From contig NZ_BOMI01000134.1 of NCBI RefSeq assembly GCF_016862115.1, positions 1 through 64,000 of the forward strand: DNA of 64,000 nucleotides, written 5' to 3'. Made by a program: the position numbers and the translations under genes. The notes below the pieces were generated by a model. It did not search any database and was not told the DNA's origin. It saw only the letters and a program-made list of their open reading frames with translations. Source of the DNA: Paractinoplanes deccanensis (GTDB taxonomy: Bacteria; Actinomycetota; Actinomycetes; Mycobacteriales; Micromonosporaceae). Every line of letters begins with the position of its first letter. Position 1 is the stretch's first letter. Positions 1 through 8,900 of the stretch are shown one piece after another.

Positions 1-1817
1 GCACCCGAGGCCGGCGCCTGCCCATAGTTCGGCTGAGCACCGTGACCCGGGGAAGGGGCAGGATTCGGCGCCGGCTCGTAGCCGGGCTGCGCTTGCGGCC
101 CGTATCCGGACGGCAGGCCGTAACTAGGCGGCGGGCCAACGCTGGGCTGCTGGCCGTAACCGGGCGAGCCATAACCGGGCGGGCCATAACCCGGCTGCTG
201 ACCGTAACCGGGCTGGGCATAACCGGACTCACCAAAACCGGGCTGGCCGTAACCGGACTGGCCGTAACCAGGCTGCTGACCGTAGCCGGGCTGACCATAG
301 CCAGGCTGCCCATAGCCAGGCTGCCCATAGCCAGGCTGCCCATAGCCAGGCTGCTGACCGTAGCCGGGCTGACCATAGCCAGGCTGCCCGTGGCCAGGCT
401 GGCCATAACCGGGCTGACCGTAACCAGGCTGCCCGTAAGGCAAGGCCCCCGCCCCCGGATAAGCAAAAACCGGCTGCGGCGCCGCCACCGGGATCGGGAC
501 AACCGGCTCCGCGGGTGCGGCCACCGTGCGGGTCACGCCGTCGGGGAAGGCGATCTGGTAGGCCTGCCCGTTCCAGAAGGCCCGCGGCGTAGCCGGGTCG
601 CGCCCCGTGAAGACCGCTCGGTATTCGAGGATCTCGGTGAGGAGGCGGTGTTCCTCGGCGGCGGCTCTTTCGAGCTCGGCCGGCTTGCGGTCGAGGCCCC
701 GCTGCATGCCGTCGCGGAGCAGGGCCAGCTGGGTGGAGGCGAACTGGAAGCCTCGCATCGCCTTCTGGCCGGCCGTTCCCGCTACTCGGCGGGCCCACTG
801 GCGGGCGGAGTAGCGGCGGCCGAGGCTGCCCAGGGCGGCGACCTCGGGTGGGGAGAACCAGCCCGTGTGCACGTAGTAGGGCAGGATCCGCTCGGTCAGG
901 CGGCCCTCCCAGCTGCGCAGCGCGATCGCGAAGCCGACCACCGCGAAGAAGAACGGCACCATGAAGCCGAGGTAGCCGTACAGCATGATCAGGGGTTGGC
1001 CGAGGCTTGCCGTCAGGGTGGGCAGCAGGTTGAACGTGCCGTGCAGGATCATCGCCAGCAGCAGGCCGGCGATGGGTGCCAGCCAGCGCACCCGGCGGTC
1101 GCCGGAGCGGGCCGCTATGCCCAGGCCGATGCCGGTCATCGAGCTGAACAGCGGGTGGGCGAAGCCGGTGAACAGGATGCGGACGATGAAGATCGCGAAG
1201 AGGTTTTGCAGGCCGGTGGCCGGGCCGTATTCCTCGACGCCCGAGGCGTAGCCGTGCCCGCCCAGGTAGAGGATGTTCTCGACCATGGCGAAGCCGAGGG
1301 CGGAGAGGCCGATGTAGACGATGCCGTCGGTGATGCCGGACCATTCGGCTCGGCGGCGCCAGAAGAGCAGGAACGGGCCGAGCGCCTTCATCGACTCCTC
1401 GATGAAGGGGGCCACGATCACCGCGACCAGGGCTTCGGGCAGTCCCCACTTGTCGAAGAGCCAGGCCATCGTCGTGTTGACCGCCAGGGCCACCGAGGTG
1501 GCGATGGCGGCGCCCCAGACGAAGCAGAACGCCAGGTAGCGGATGGGCTCGGGCTCGTAGCGGTCGAGCCAGAGAAAGGCCGAGACCAGCAGCGGTACGG
1601 GCAGCACGGCCGCGACGAGGCCGACCAGCAGGCTGGTGACGCCGATGTTGAAGCCGAGGTAGAGCAGCAGCCCGATGGCGCCGGCCAGCAGGAACGCGAC
1701 GACGCCGGCGATGGGCAGCCAGCGGCGCCAACCCGTGCGGGGCTTGCCCGCGGTCGCGGCCGGCGGCAGCTCGTGGGGGACGGGCGGCACAGGCGCACCC
1801 GGCGAAACGTCGGCCAT
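1..1817 (-). CDS. PrsW-family intramembrane metalloprotease, C-terminus cut by window edge
   Basis: The frame runs from an ATG at 1817 through the left edge with no stop, so the 3' end lies outside the window. After a short proline-rich cytoplasmic start there are about eight hydrophobic helices between residues 25 and 300. They include an EES motif near residue 145 (IVAPFIEESMKALGP) and a later His-Gly (ILHGTFNLLP), the pattern of PrsW-type (COG2339) membrane proteases, which cut membrane substrates such as anti-sigma factors. From about residue 457 the cytoplasmic tail becomes repeats of QPGYG, QPGHG and QQPGYG. The fold call is good. The substrate is unknown, and no anti-sigma factor gene is adjacent. 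Confidence 0.85.
   Translation of the reverse strand, partial: MADVSPGAPVPPVPHELPPAATAGKPRTGWRRWLPIAGVVAFLLAGAIGLLLYLGFNIGVTSLLVGLVAAVLPVPLLVSAFLWLDRYEPEPIRYLAFCFVWGAAIATSVALAVNTTMAWLFDKWGLPEALVAVIVAPFIEESMKALGPFLLFWRRRAEWSGITDGIVYIGLSALGFAMVENILYLGGHGYASGVEEYGPATGLQNLFAIFIVRILFTGFAHPLFSSMTGIGLGIAARSGDRRVRWLAPIAGLLLAMILHGTFNLLPTLTASLGQPLIMLYGYLGFMVPFFFAVVGFAIALRSWEGRLTERILPYYVHTGWFSPPEVAALGSLGRRYSARQWARRVAGTAGQKAMRGFQFASTQLALLRDGMQRGLDRKPAELERAAAEEHRLLTEILEYRAVFTGRDPATPRAFWNGQAYQIAFPDGVTRTVAAPAEPVVPIPVAAPQPVFAYPGAGALPYGQPGYGQPGYGQPGHGQPGYGQPGYGQQPGYGQPGYGQPGYGQPGYGQPGYGQQPGYGQSGYGQPGFGESGYAQPGYGQQPGYGPPGYGSPGYGQQPSVGPPPSYGLPSGYGPQAQPGYEPAPNPAPSPGHGAQPNYGQAPASG
150..440 (-). repeat. QPGYG tandem repeat tract inside the PrsW gene
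   Basis: Near-perfect 12-15 bp units encode QPGYG/GQPGYG (variants QQPGYG, QPGHG, ESGYA, PPGYG). At least 17 units are visible on the minus strand. The tract encodes a disordered Gly/Tyr/Gln-rich tail and is prone to copy-number change. Confidence 0.9.
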
Positions 1818-1886
1818 GCCGCCAGCGTAGTCACCCGGTCGACGCCGGGCCGCCCCGAGGACGCCCCCAAACGATCAAGAGGACGA

Positions 1887-3056
1887 TCAAGAGCGGGTGC
1901 GGCGTTTGCCGGAGCGCGGCCGCAGGTGCCAGCCGACGGCACGCCGCACCAGTCTCGGCGCTTCCGCGTAGTCGACGCCGCTGGCCCGCAGCAGGTCGGT
2001 GGCGGCCGTCCGGATCTGCGCCACGATGACACCGCCGGAGAAGCCCACCCCTTCCTCGTACGCGCGTCCGCACTCGGTCGCGGCGCGCAGCGCCCGCTCG
2101 CGGGCCGCCTCCGGCTCGACGCCCTTGGCCCACTCCTGCTTGAGCAGCTCGACCGCGTCGCCGAGCAGCGCGACCGAGACCGGCAGCACCGGCGGGACCG
2201 GCTCGTCGTCGCCGAGCGCCGTGTCGACCCGCCGGCTGAGCACGCGGACGTTCCGGAGCATGTACGTGATCTGGTCGGCACCCTCGACGTACAGCGCCAG
2301 CGCTCCCCGGCTGCGCCACCGGGCCGGCGCGAAGGCCACGTTCTCGCGGGCCGCCGTGACCGCGGCCGAGAACGCGGCGAACGTCCCCTCGGCCTCGCGC
2401 AGCCCGGCCAGCGCGTCGCGTACCTCGTCGCGGTCCTTCTCGCCCAGGCCGGCAGCGACCCGGTGCAGGCCGTCGGCGAGGGCCTGCAGCGCCGGGTCGG
2501 CGGCCCGCCGCACCACGCTGAGCGGGTTGAGCGGCAGCACCAGGGTCATCACGACCAGCCCGATGCCGCCGCCGACCAGCGCGTCGAGGAATCGGGTCCA
2601 GGGCAGGCCGGTGCTGGAGGTGAGGGTGGCGACCAGCACCGCGGACGACGCCGACTGCACGACCAGCGGGGTTCCGCCGCCCACGGCCGTGGCGACCAGC
2701 ACGGCGAGCACGACGATCAGGCCGATCTGCCACGGGCCGCTGCCGATCAGCAGGATCAGCGCGTCGCCGATGCCGATGCCGATGGCGACGCCGACGACCA
2801 GCTCGGCGGTGCGCCGCACGCGCTGGCCGACCGACGAGGCCAGCGTGATCACCGCGGCGATCGGGGCGAAGAACGGCGCGGGCCGGCCGATCAGGTCGTG
2901 CGCGACGAACCAGGCGAGCCCGGACGCGACCCCGGCCTGGACGGCGAGCGCGAGGCCGCCGCGCACCCGCCGCAGCCCGGCGCGGAAGCCGGTGCGCGAC
3001 CGGTCCCCGGCCTTGGTGAGGGTGCCGGTGAGGCTCCGGCGGGCGGGCGAGGTCAC
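1887..3056 (-). CDS. FUSC / aromatic acid exporter-like membrane protein
   Basis: The 389-residue product has six closely spaced hydrophobic helices in the first 170 residues (for example AAVITLASSVG, ELVVGVAIGIGIGDALILL, VGGGIGLVVMTLVLPLNPL). A roughly 200-residue soluble helical C-terminus follows. This is the half-size layout of the FUSC/ArAE family (fusaric acid resistance, YqjA-like). The start is taken as GTG 3056, with AAGG about 8 bases upstream. The frame stays open another 550 bases upstream, but that part is low-complexity Arg/Pro and overlaps the HD-domain gene, so it is not coding. The role could be efflux of aromatic or acidic compounds, but the substrate is unknown. The gene is divergent from the HD hydrolase. 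Confidence 0.8.
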   Translation of the reverse strand: MTSPARRSLTGTLTKAGDRSRTGFRAGLRRVRGGLALAVQAGVASGLAWFVAHDLIGRPAPFFAPIAAVITLASSVGQRVRRTAELVVGVAIGIGIGDALILLIGSGPWQIGLIVVLAVLVATAVGGGTPLVVQSASSAVLVATLTSSTGLPWTRFLDALVGGGIGLVVMTLVLPLNPLSVVRRAADPALQALADGLHRVAAGLGEKDRDEVRDALAGLREAEGTFAAFSAAVTAARENVAFAPARWRSRGALALYVEGADQITYMLRNVRVLSRRVDTALGDDEPVPPVLPVSVALLGDAVELLKQEWAKGVEPEAARERALRAATECGRAYEEGVGFSGGVIVAQIRTAATDLLRASGVDYAEAPRLVRRAVGWHLRPRSGKRRTRS

Positions 3057-3115
3057 CTTGATGACCTTAGAGCTTGTCCGGCGGACCGGCCGGGCCGTCA
3101 CGGCGACGTGCCAGG

Positions 3116-3766
3116 ATGGGCCGCGTGGAAGATCTCGTGGAACGGTTTCGGCAGGCGGCCCGGGCGGCGGGCGCGACGGCGGCGGACGATGACCTCGACG
3201 CGGCCGGGGGCTATCTGCTGACCCGCTGGTCGGAGCCGCAGCGGCACTATCACACGGTGGCGCACCTGACCGCGGTGCTGGCGGTCGTCGATCGTCACGC
3301 GGAGCTGGCGCCGCATCCGGAGCGGGTGCGGCTGGCGGCCTGGATGCACGACGCCGTCTACGACCCGCGGGCGCTCGGCGACGCGAACGAGCGGGACAGC
3401 GCCGAGTTCGCGGCCGGGCTGCTGGTGACGCTGGGGGTGCCCGAGGAGGCGGCGGCCGAGGTGGCCCGCCTGGTCGGGCTGACCGCCGGGCACGCCACCG
3501 AGGAGAACGACCTGGACGGCGAGCTGCTCTGCGACGCCGACCTGGCCGTGCTGGCCGGCGACGATCAGGCGTACGCGGCGTACACCGCGGCGATCCGCGA
3601 CGAGTACGCACACGTGCCGGACGACGATTTCCGGGCCGGCCGGGCGCAGGTGCTCAAGGCCCTGCTCGAGCTGCCCTCGATCTATCGCCTGGCGCCGCTG
3701 CGCGAGCAGTGGGAGGCCCGGGCGCGGGCCAACCTGGAGCGGGAGTTCACGAGCCTGACCGATTGA
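3116..3766 (+). CDS. HD-superfamily metal-dependent hydrolase (COG4339-like)
   Basis: The protein has about 216 residues. It carries HYHTVAHL near residue 43, then WMHDAVYD, the HD pair that binds metal, and later LLCDADLAVLAG, a second Asp ligand. The order YxxxRHYHxxxH, AxWxHDAVYD and CDADL matches the predicted HD-hydrolase family COG4339, whose natural substrate is unknown. Translation may begin at ATG 3116 or at GTG 3125; the latter has AGGA 8 bases upstream and looks better placed. The 3' end overlaps the convergent DUF4031 gene by 20 bases. Confidence 0.8.
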   Translation: MGRVEDLVERFRQAARAAGATAADDDLDAAGGYLLTRWSEPQRHYHTVAHLTAVLAVVDRHAELAPHPERVRLAAWMHDAVYDPRALGDANERDSAEFAAGLLVTLGVPEEAAAEVARLVGLTAGHATEENDLDGELLCDADLAVLAGDDQAYAAYTAAIRDEYAHVPDDDFRAGRAQVLKALLELPSIYRLAPLREQWEARARANLEREFTSLTD

Positions 3767-4019
3767 GGTGCTTGGGCCGCCGCAGGCCGGCCGCGCGCAG
3801 CCGCGCGGCCAGCTCGCGGGAGGGCAGCAGCGTCGCGCCGAGCCACACCGCGCTGCGGAAGCGCGTCTCCGGGATGTCGTAGTGGTCCCGGTCGAAGGCC
3901 CGGCGCGGCGCGCCCAGCATCTCGGCGAAGACGTGCAGCTCCTCGTACGAGAGGTCGCTCACCAGGTGTGACCAGAGGCGGCCGCGCGCCGGCCAGAGCG
4001 GCTCGTCGACGAGGATCAA
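3747..4019 (-). CDS. DUF4031 small protein, TTG start coupled to glpD
   Basis: This 90-residue protein starts ILVDEPLWPARGRLWSHLVSD and continues with LHVFAEMLGAPRRAFDRDHYDIPE. These are hallmarks of the DUF4031 family, which has no established function. The only suitable start is TTG at 4019, which shares the bases TTGA with the glpD stop, so translation is probably coupled to glpD. A TTG start plus coupling usually means low, stoichiometric expression. The 3' end overlaps the HD-hydrolase gene on the other strand. Family recognition is by eye from the conserved WSHL, SYEELH and DHYDIPE segments. Confidence 0.78.
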   Translation of the reverse strand: MILVDEPLWPARGRLWSHLVSDLSYEELHVFAEMLGAPRRAFDRDHYDIPETRFRSAVWLGATLLPSRELAARLRAAGLRRPKHLNRSGS

Positions 4020-5821
4020 AGGTCGATCTGGAGCAGGTCGACCCCGCGATCGGCGGCGAAGCCCCGCACGTCGGGCGAGCCGACCCGGGCCGCGTCGGCG
4101 GTCAGGTCGTCGGGCATCGTCTGCGACTGCCGCTCGGCGGCGACCCGGGCCAGGTAGTGCTCGACCTCCCGCTCGCGCACCGCCGTGTCCCAGCCCAGCA
4201 CCTCGCCCATGATCTGGGCCGCGTGCTCGGCCGACTCGGTGCCCCGGTGGGTGGTCTCGATCGAGATCCGGGTGCGCCGGGTGAGCACGTCGTCCACGTG
4301 CAGCGCGCCCTCGGCGAGCGCCGCGTAGGCCACCTCGGCCGCCAGGTATTCGGGCGCGCCGCGCAGCGGGACGGCCAGCGCCGGGTCGGCCTTCATCATG
4401 GCGAGCAGGTGGACGCTGAGCGTGCCGTACCGCTCCAGCAGGTGCTCGACCACGCCGGCGGGGACGCCGTGGCGGCGGGCGATGTCGTGCCGGTCGCGCC
4501 AGGCGGCCGCGTAGCCGTCGGCGCCGAGCAGCGGGAGCTGGGCGGTCTCGGAGGGCCGTTCGGAGCCGAGCCGGCGGGCCGCCCGGTCGATGACGTCGGC
4601 GGCCATCACCCGGTACGTCGTGTATTTGCCGCCGGCCACCAGCATCAGGCCGAGCATCGGCTCGAACACCGCGTGCTCGCGGGACAGCTTCGACGTCGAC
4701 TCGGCCTCGCCGGACAGCAGCGGGCGCAGGCCCGCGTACACGCCCTCGATGTCGTCGGTGGTCAGCGGCCGGTCGAGCACCGTGTTGACCTGGTCGAGCA
4801 GGTAGCGGATGTCGCGGGCGGAGGCGGCCGGGTGGGACCGGTCGAGCTGCCAGTCGGTGTCGGTGGTGCCGATGATCCAGTGACCGCCCCACGGGATGAC
4901 GAAGAGCACCGAGGTGGGGGTGCGCAGGATGAGGCCGGCCTCGCCGGTGATCGCCGAGCGCGGCACCACCAGGTGGACGCCCTTGGAGGCGCGCACCCGC
5001 AGGCCCGGCCGGACGCCCACGTCGCTGAGCATCTGGGACATGTCGTCGCTCCACACCCCGGTGGCGGCGACCACCGTGCGGGCGCGGACCTCGAACTCGG
5101 GCTCGTCGGGCGCCTCCAGGTCGCGGACGCGCACGCCCACCACCTCGCGGGCCTCGCGCACGAAGCCGACCACGCGGGCGCTGGTCACCACGGCCGCGCC
5201 CATACTGGCCGCCGTGCGGGCCAGGGTGACCACCAGCCGCGCGTCGTCGACCTGGCCGTCGTAGTAGCGGATCGCGCCGCTGACCGCCTCGGCCCGCAGG
5301 CTCGGGAAGAGGTGGCGGGCGCCGTCGCGGGTCAGGTGGCGGTGCAGCGGCATGCCCCGGCCGTTGCCGAAGACACCGGCGAACACGTCGTACGCGGCGA
5401 CGCCGAGCCCGTAGTAGGCGCGGCGGCCGACCCGCGCGGCCGGGTTGCCGGCCGGCAGCGGCACCAGGATCGGCACCGGGCGCACCAGGTGGGGCGCCAG
5501 CCGGGTGGAGAGCAGCCCCCGCTCGGTGAGCGCTTCGTGCACCAGGTGGAGCTCGAGCTGCTCGAGGTAGCGCAGGCCGCCGTGGATCAGCTTGCTGGAG
5601 CGGCTGGACGTGCCGGCGGCGAGGTCACGCGCCTCGACCAGGGCGACCTTGAGGCCGCGGGAGGCGGCGTCGAGCGCGGCGCCGGCGCCGGTGACCCCGC
5701 CGCCGATGACCAACACGTCGAACTGCTCGTCGCGGAGGCGCCGGAGATCGGCGACGCGACGGATCGGGGACAGCCGGCCGGCCGCGTAGCGGGAGACGGA
5801 GGGATCGCGCACCCGTCCCAC
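4016..5821 (-). CDS. glpD: aerobic glycerol-3-phosphate dehydrogenase
   Basis: The enzyme oxidises sn-glycerol-3-phosphate to dihydroxyacetone phosphate at the membrane and passes electrons to quinone. The 601-residue product has the FAD dinucleotide motif IGGGVTGAGAALDAASRG near residue 39. The GlpD signature GTSSRSSKLIHGGLRYLE follows, then WGGHWIIGTTDTDW and a C-terminal DAO-C domain with GGKYTTYR. The GTG at 5821 is chosen because GGGAG lies 7 bases upstream; GTG 5812 is an in-frame alternative. No glpF or glpK is adjacent. The gene overlaps DUF4031 by 4 bases and is divergent from the cell-wall protein across about 100 bases. Confidence 0.96.
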   Translation of the reverse strand: MGRVRDPSVSRYAAGRLSPIRRVADLRRLRDEQFDVLVIGGGVTGAGAALDAASRGLKVALVEARDLAAGTSSRSSKLIHGGLRYLEQLELHLVHEALTERGLLSTRLAPHLVRPVPILVPLPAGNPAARVGRRAYYGLGVAAYDVFAGVFGNGRGMPLHRHLTRDGARHLFPSLRAEAVSGAIRYYDGQVDDARLVVTLARTAASMGAAVVTSARVVGFVREAREVVGVRVRDLEAPDEPEFEVRARTVVAATGVWSDDMSQMLSDVGVRPGLRVRASKGVHLVVPRSAITGEAGLILRTPTSVLFVIPWGGHWIIGTTDTDWQLDRSHPAASARDIRYLLDQVNTVLDRPLTTDDIEGVYAGLRPLLSGEAESTSKLSREHAVFEPMLGLMLVAGGKYTTYRVMAADVIDRAARRLGSERPSETAQLPLLGADGYAAAWRDRHDIARRHGVPAGVVEHLLERYGTLSVHLLAMMKADPALAVPLRGAPEYLAAEVAYAALAEGALHVDDVLTRRTRISIETTHRGTESAEHAAQIMGEVLGWDTAVREREVEHYLARVAAERQSQTMPDDLTADAARVGSPDVRGFAADRGVDLLQIDL

Positions 5822-5924
5822 GTTAGCGCTCCCGCGTGTCACCCCGGCGAGGGAATCCCGCCGCCGCGGCCGCGACCGGACCTGATCGCCGATTCGGTCA
5901 CGCCGGGCGCTCGCCGCGCCTACC

Positions 5925-8900
5925 GTGACGATCGTGCGCGGACCGAGGATGGCGGCGGCGATGCTGCTCGCGGTCGCGGTCACGCTGGCCACACTGGTCA
6001 CGGGACGCGCCGGCGCGGCGATCTCGACGCCGTTCACCACCCGCTTCGACGTCAACGCGAACGGCGCCGTGCTGCTGCGCGGCAACGCCAACCTGACCTG
6101 CCCGGTCCTCGCGCTCGGCTGCACCTCGGCGCGCACCGGCAGCGGCGTGACGGGCACGCTGCTCAACGACAACGGCTACACGATGACGAACACCGACACC
6201 GACGGTGACGCGTCCTCGACGTTCAACGACAGCAGCTCGACCGTCACGCTGCCCGCGGGCAGCACCGTGCTCTTCGCCGGCCTCTACTGGGGCGCGGACA
6301 CGACGCTCGGCACGGGCGGCTTCCCCGCCCCCTCGGCGGCCAACAAGAACAAGGTCCAGTTCCGGACGCCCGCCGGCACGGCGTGGACCGCGATCACCGC
6401 CGACGACGTCTACTCGGCCACCTCGGGCGGGTCCTACCAGGGCTTCGCCGACGTGACGTCGCTGGTCGCCGGGGCCGGCAACGGGACGTACTCGGTGGCG
6501 AACATCCAGGCCGGCACCGGCGCCGACCGGTACGCCGGGTGGGCGCTGGTCATCGCGTACGGCAATCCCGCCGAGCCGATGCGCAGCCTGCGCGTCTACG
6601 ACGGGTTCGGCTCGATCACCTCGGCCGACGTGAACATCCCGGTGACCGGCTTCGAGACCCCGCACTCCGGCACCGTGCACGCCCAGGTGGGCGCGGTCGC
6701 GTACGAGGGCGATCTCGGCACGACCGGCGACAGCCTGGAGCTCAACGGGCGGGCGCTGAGCGACGCGGCGAACCCGGCCACCAACGCCTTCAACAGCACG
6801 GTGAGCGAGAACGGCGCGATCGTCGGCGGGCGCGACCCCAACTACCGCAACCTGCTGGGCTTCGACATCGACCAGTACGACGCGAGCGGCGTGCTCGCGA
6901 ACGGCGCCAAACAGGCGAAGCTGACCATGTCGACGAGCGGCGACGCCTACTACCCCGGCGTCATCACCATCACCATCGACCTCTACGCCCCCAGGATCAC
7001 CACGACGATGACCGGCACCGACGTCAACGGCGGCGACCTGCTCCAGGGCGACGAGATCGAATACCGGATCGTCGTCCGCAACGAGGGCAGCGACACCGCC
7101 GACGGCGTGCGCCTCTCGGACCCGATCCCCACCTACACCACGTACGTGCCGGGCTCCGCCACCGGAGGTGGTGTCTACGCCGCGGGGGTCGTCACCTTCG
7201 ACCTGGGCAGCATCCCCTATCTCGGCACCACCACCGTGACGTTCCGGGTGCGGGTCGCGCTCGACACCCCGCCGCAGTACGCGATCGCCAACCTGGTCTC
7301 CGTCACCTACACCGGGCGCACCACGAACGTCAGCGTCGCCGCGGTCGGCGGCACGCTGGCCTCGACGGTCCAGCAGCCCGCCGTCGACCTCGCCGCCGGG
7401 CTGGCCGTGAGCCCCGCCGACGTGCAGCGCGCCGCGCCCGGCACGGTGAGCTACCCGGCCACGGTCACCAACCGGGGGCCCGACGTCGAGCCGGCCGCCC
7501 GGGCCGAGCTCACCCTGCCCGCCGGGGTCAGCCCCGGCACGCTGCCGGCCGGCTGCACGGCCGCCGGCCAGGTCGTCACGTGCGCGGTGGGCCCGCTGGT
7601 CAGCGGCAGCAGCGAGACCGTGACGGTCCCCGCGGTCGTCACCTCGGGGGCCGCGAACGCCGCCACGGCCACCCTGCGCGTCCTCGGCAGCGGCCGGGAC
7701 ACCTCCTCGGCCAACGACACCGCCACCGCCACGCTGCGGGTCAACTCGCCGCCCGTGGCCGTGGCCGACACGGCGGCCACCGGCCCCGGCACCCCGGTCA
7801 CCTTCGCCGTGCGGGACAACGACACCGACCCCGAGGACCCGAACACCAGCTTCACGGTCACCATCACCGGCCAGCCCGCGCACGGCAGTGCGGTGGTCCT
7901 CGCCGACAACACCGTCCGCTACACGCCGGTGCACGGCTGGTCGGGCGCCGACTCGTTCCAGTACACGATCTCCGACGGCCACGGCGGCACCGCGACCGGG
8001 ACCGCGACGGTGACCACCGCGAACGCCCCACCGGTCGCCAACACCGACATCACCAGCACCCGCCCGGCCACGCCCGTGACCCTGCTCGTGCTGGCCAACG
8101 ACACCGATCCGAACCCGGGCGACACGCTGCACGTCAGCTCCCTCGGCGCGGTCACGCCGTCCTCGGCGGGCACGGTCAGCCGCATCGGCGACCTGGTCAC
8201 CTTTCAGCCGTCCTGGTCGTTCTCGGGCCGGGCCGCCTTCACGTACGTCGTCGACGACGGCCACGGCGGCCAGGCGACCGGCCAGGCGTACGTCGACGTG
8301 GAGAACGCCGCACCGACCGCGGCCGACGATCACGCCTCGACGCCGTACCTCACGGACATCCTGGTCAACGTGCTGGGCAACGACCGCGACCCCAACCTCG
8401 CCGACACGATCCGGGTCACCACCGTCGGCACCCCCGGCGCCGGCACGGCCACTGCCGAGCCGGGCGGCATCCGCTACCGGCCCCCGGCGGGCTTCTCGGG
8501 CGTCGCCACGTTCACCTACGAGATCGCCGACAACGGCGGCCTGACGTCGACCGCCACGGTCACGGTCACCGTGGGCAACGCGCCGCCGGTCGCGGCGGAC
8601 CGGAGCGCGACCACCCCGTACGGCACGGCGGTGGTGATCAACGTGCTCTCGTACGCCACCGATCCCAACACCACGGACACCCTGGCGGTCACCGGCACCA
8701 CGGACCCGCCGAACGGCTCGGTCGCGCGCAACCCCGACGGCACGCTGACCTACACCCCGGACGCCCGCTTCTCGGGCACCGACACGTTCGACTACACGGT
8801 GGGTGACAACCGCGGTGGTACGGACACCGCGCGCGTGACGGTGACCGTGGCGAACGGTGTCCCGGTGGCCCGGGACGACTCGGTGACCGTGCGGACGAAC

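Noticed and set aside
130..450. Repeat array near the left edge considered as CRISPR
   Set aside because: Units are 12-15 bases, contiguous, in frame and encode QPGYG; there are no spacers.
42..3221. 1059-residue plus-strand open frame
   Set aside because: It is antisense to the PrsW and FUSC genes, is low-complexity Arg/Gly/Gln sequence and has no recognisable family; open antisense frames are common at this GC.
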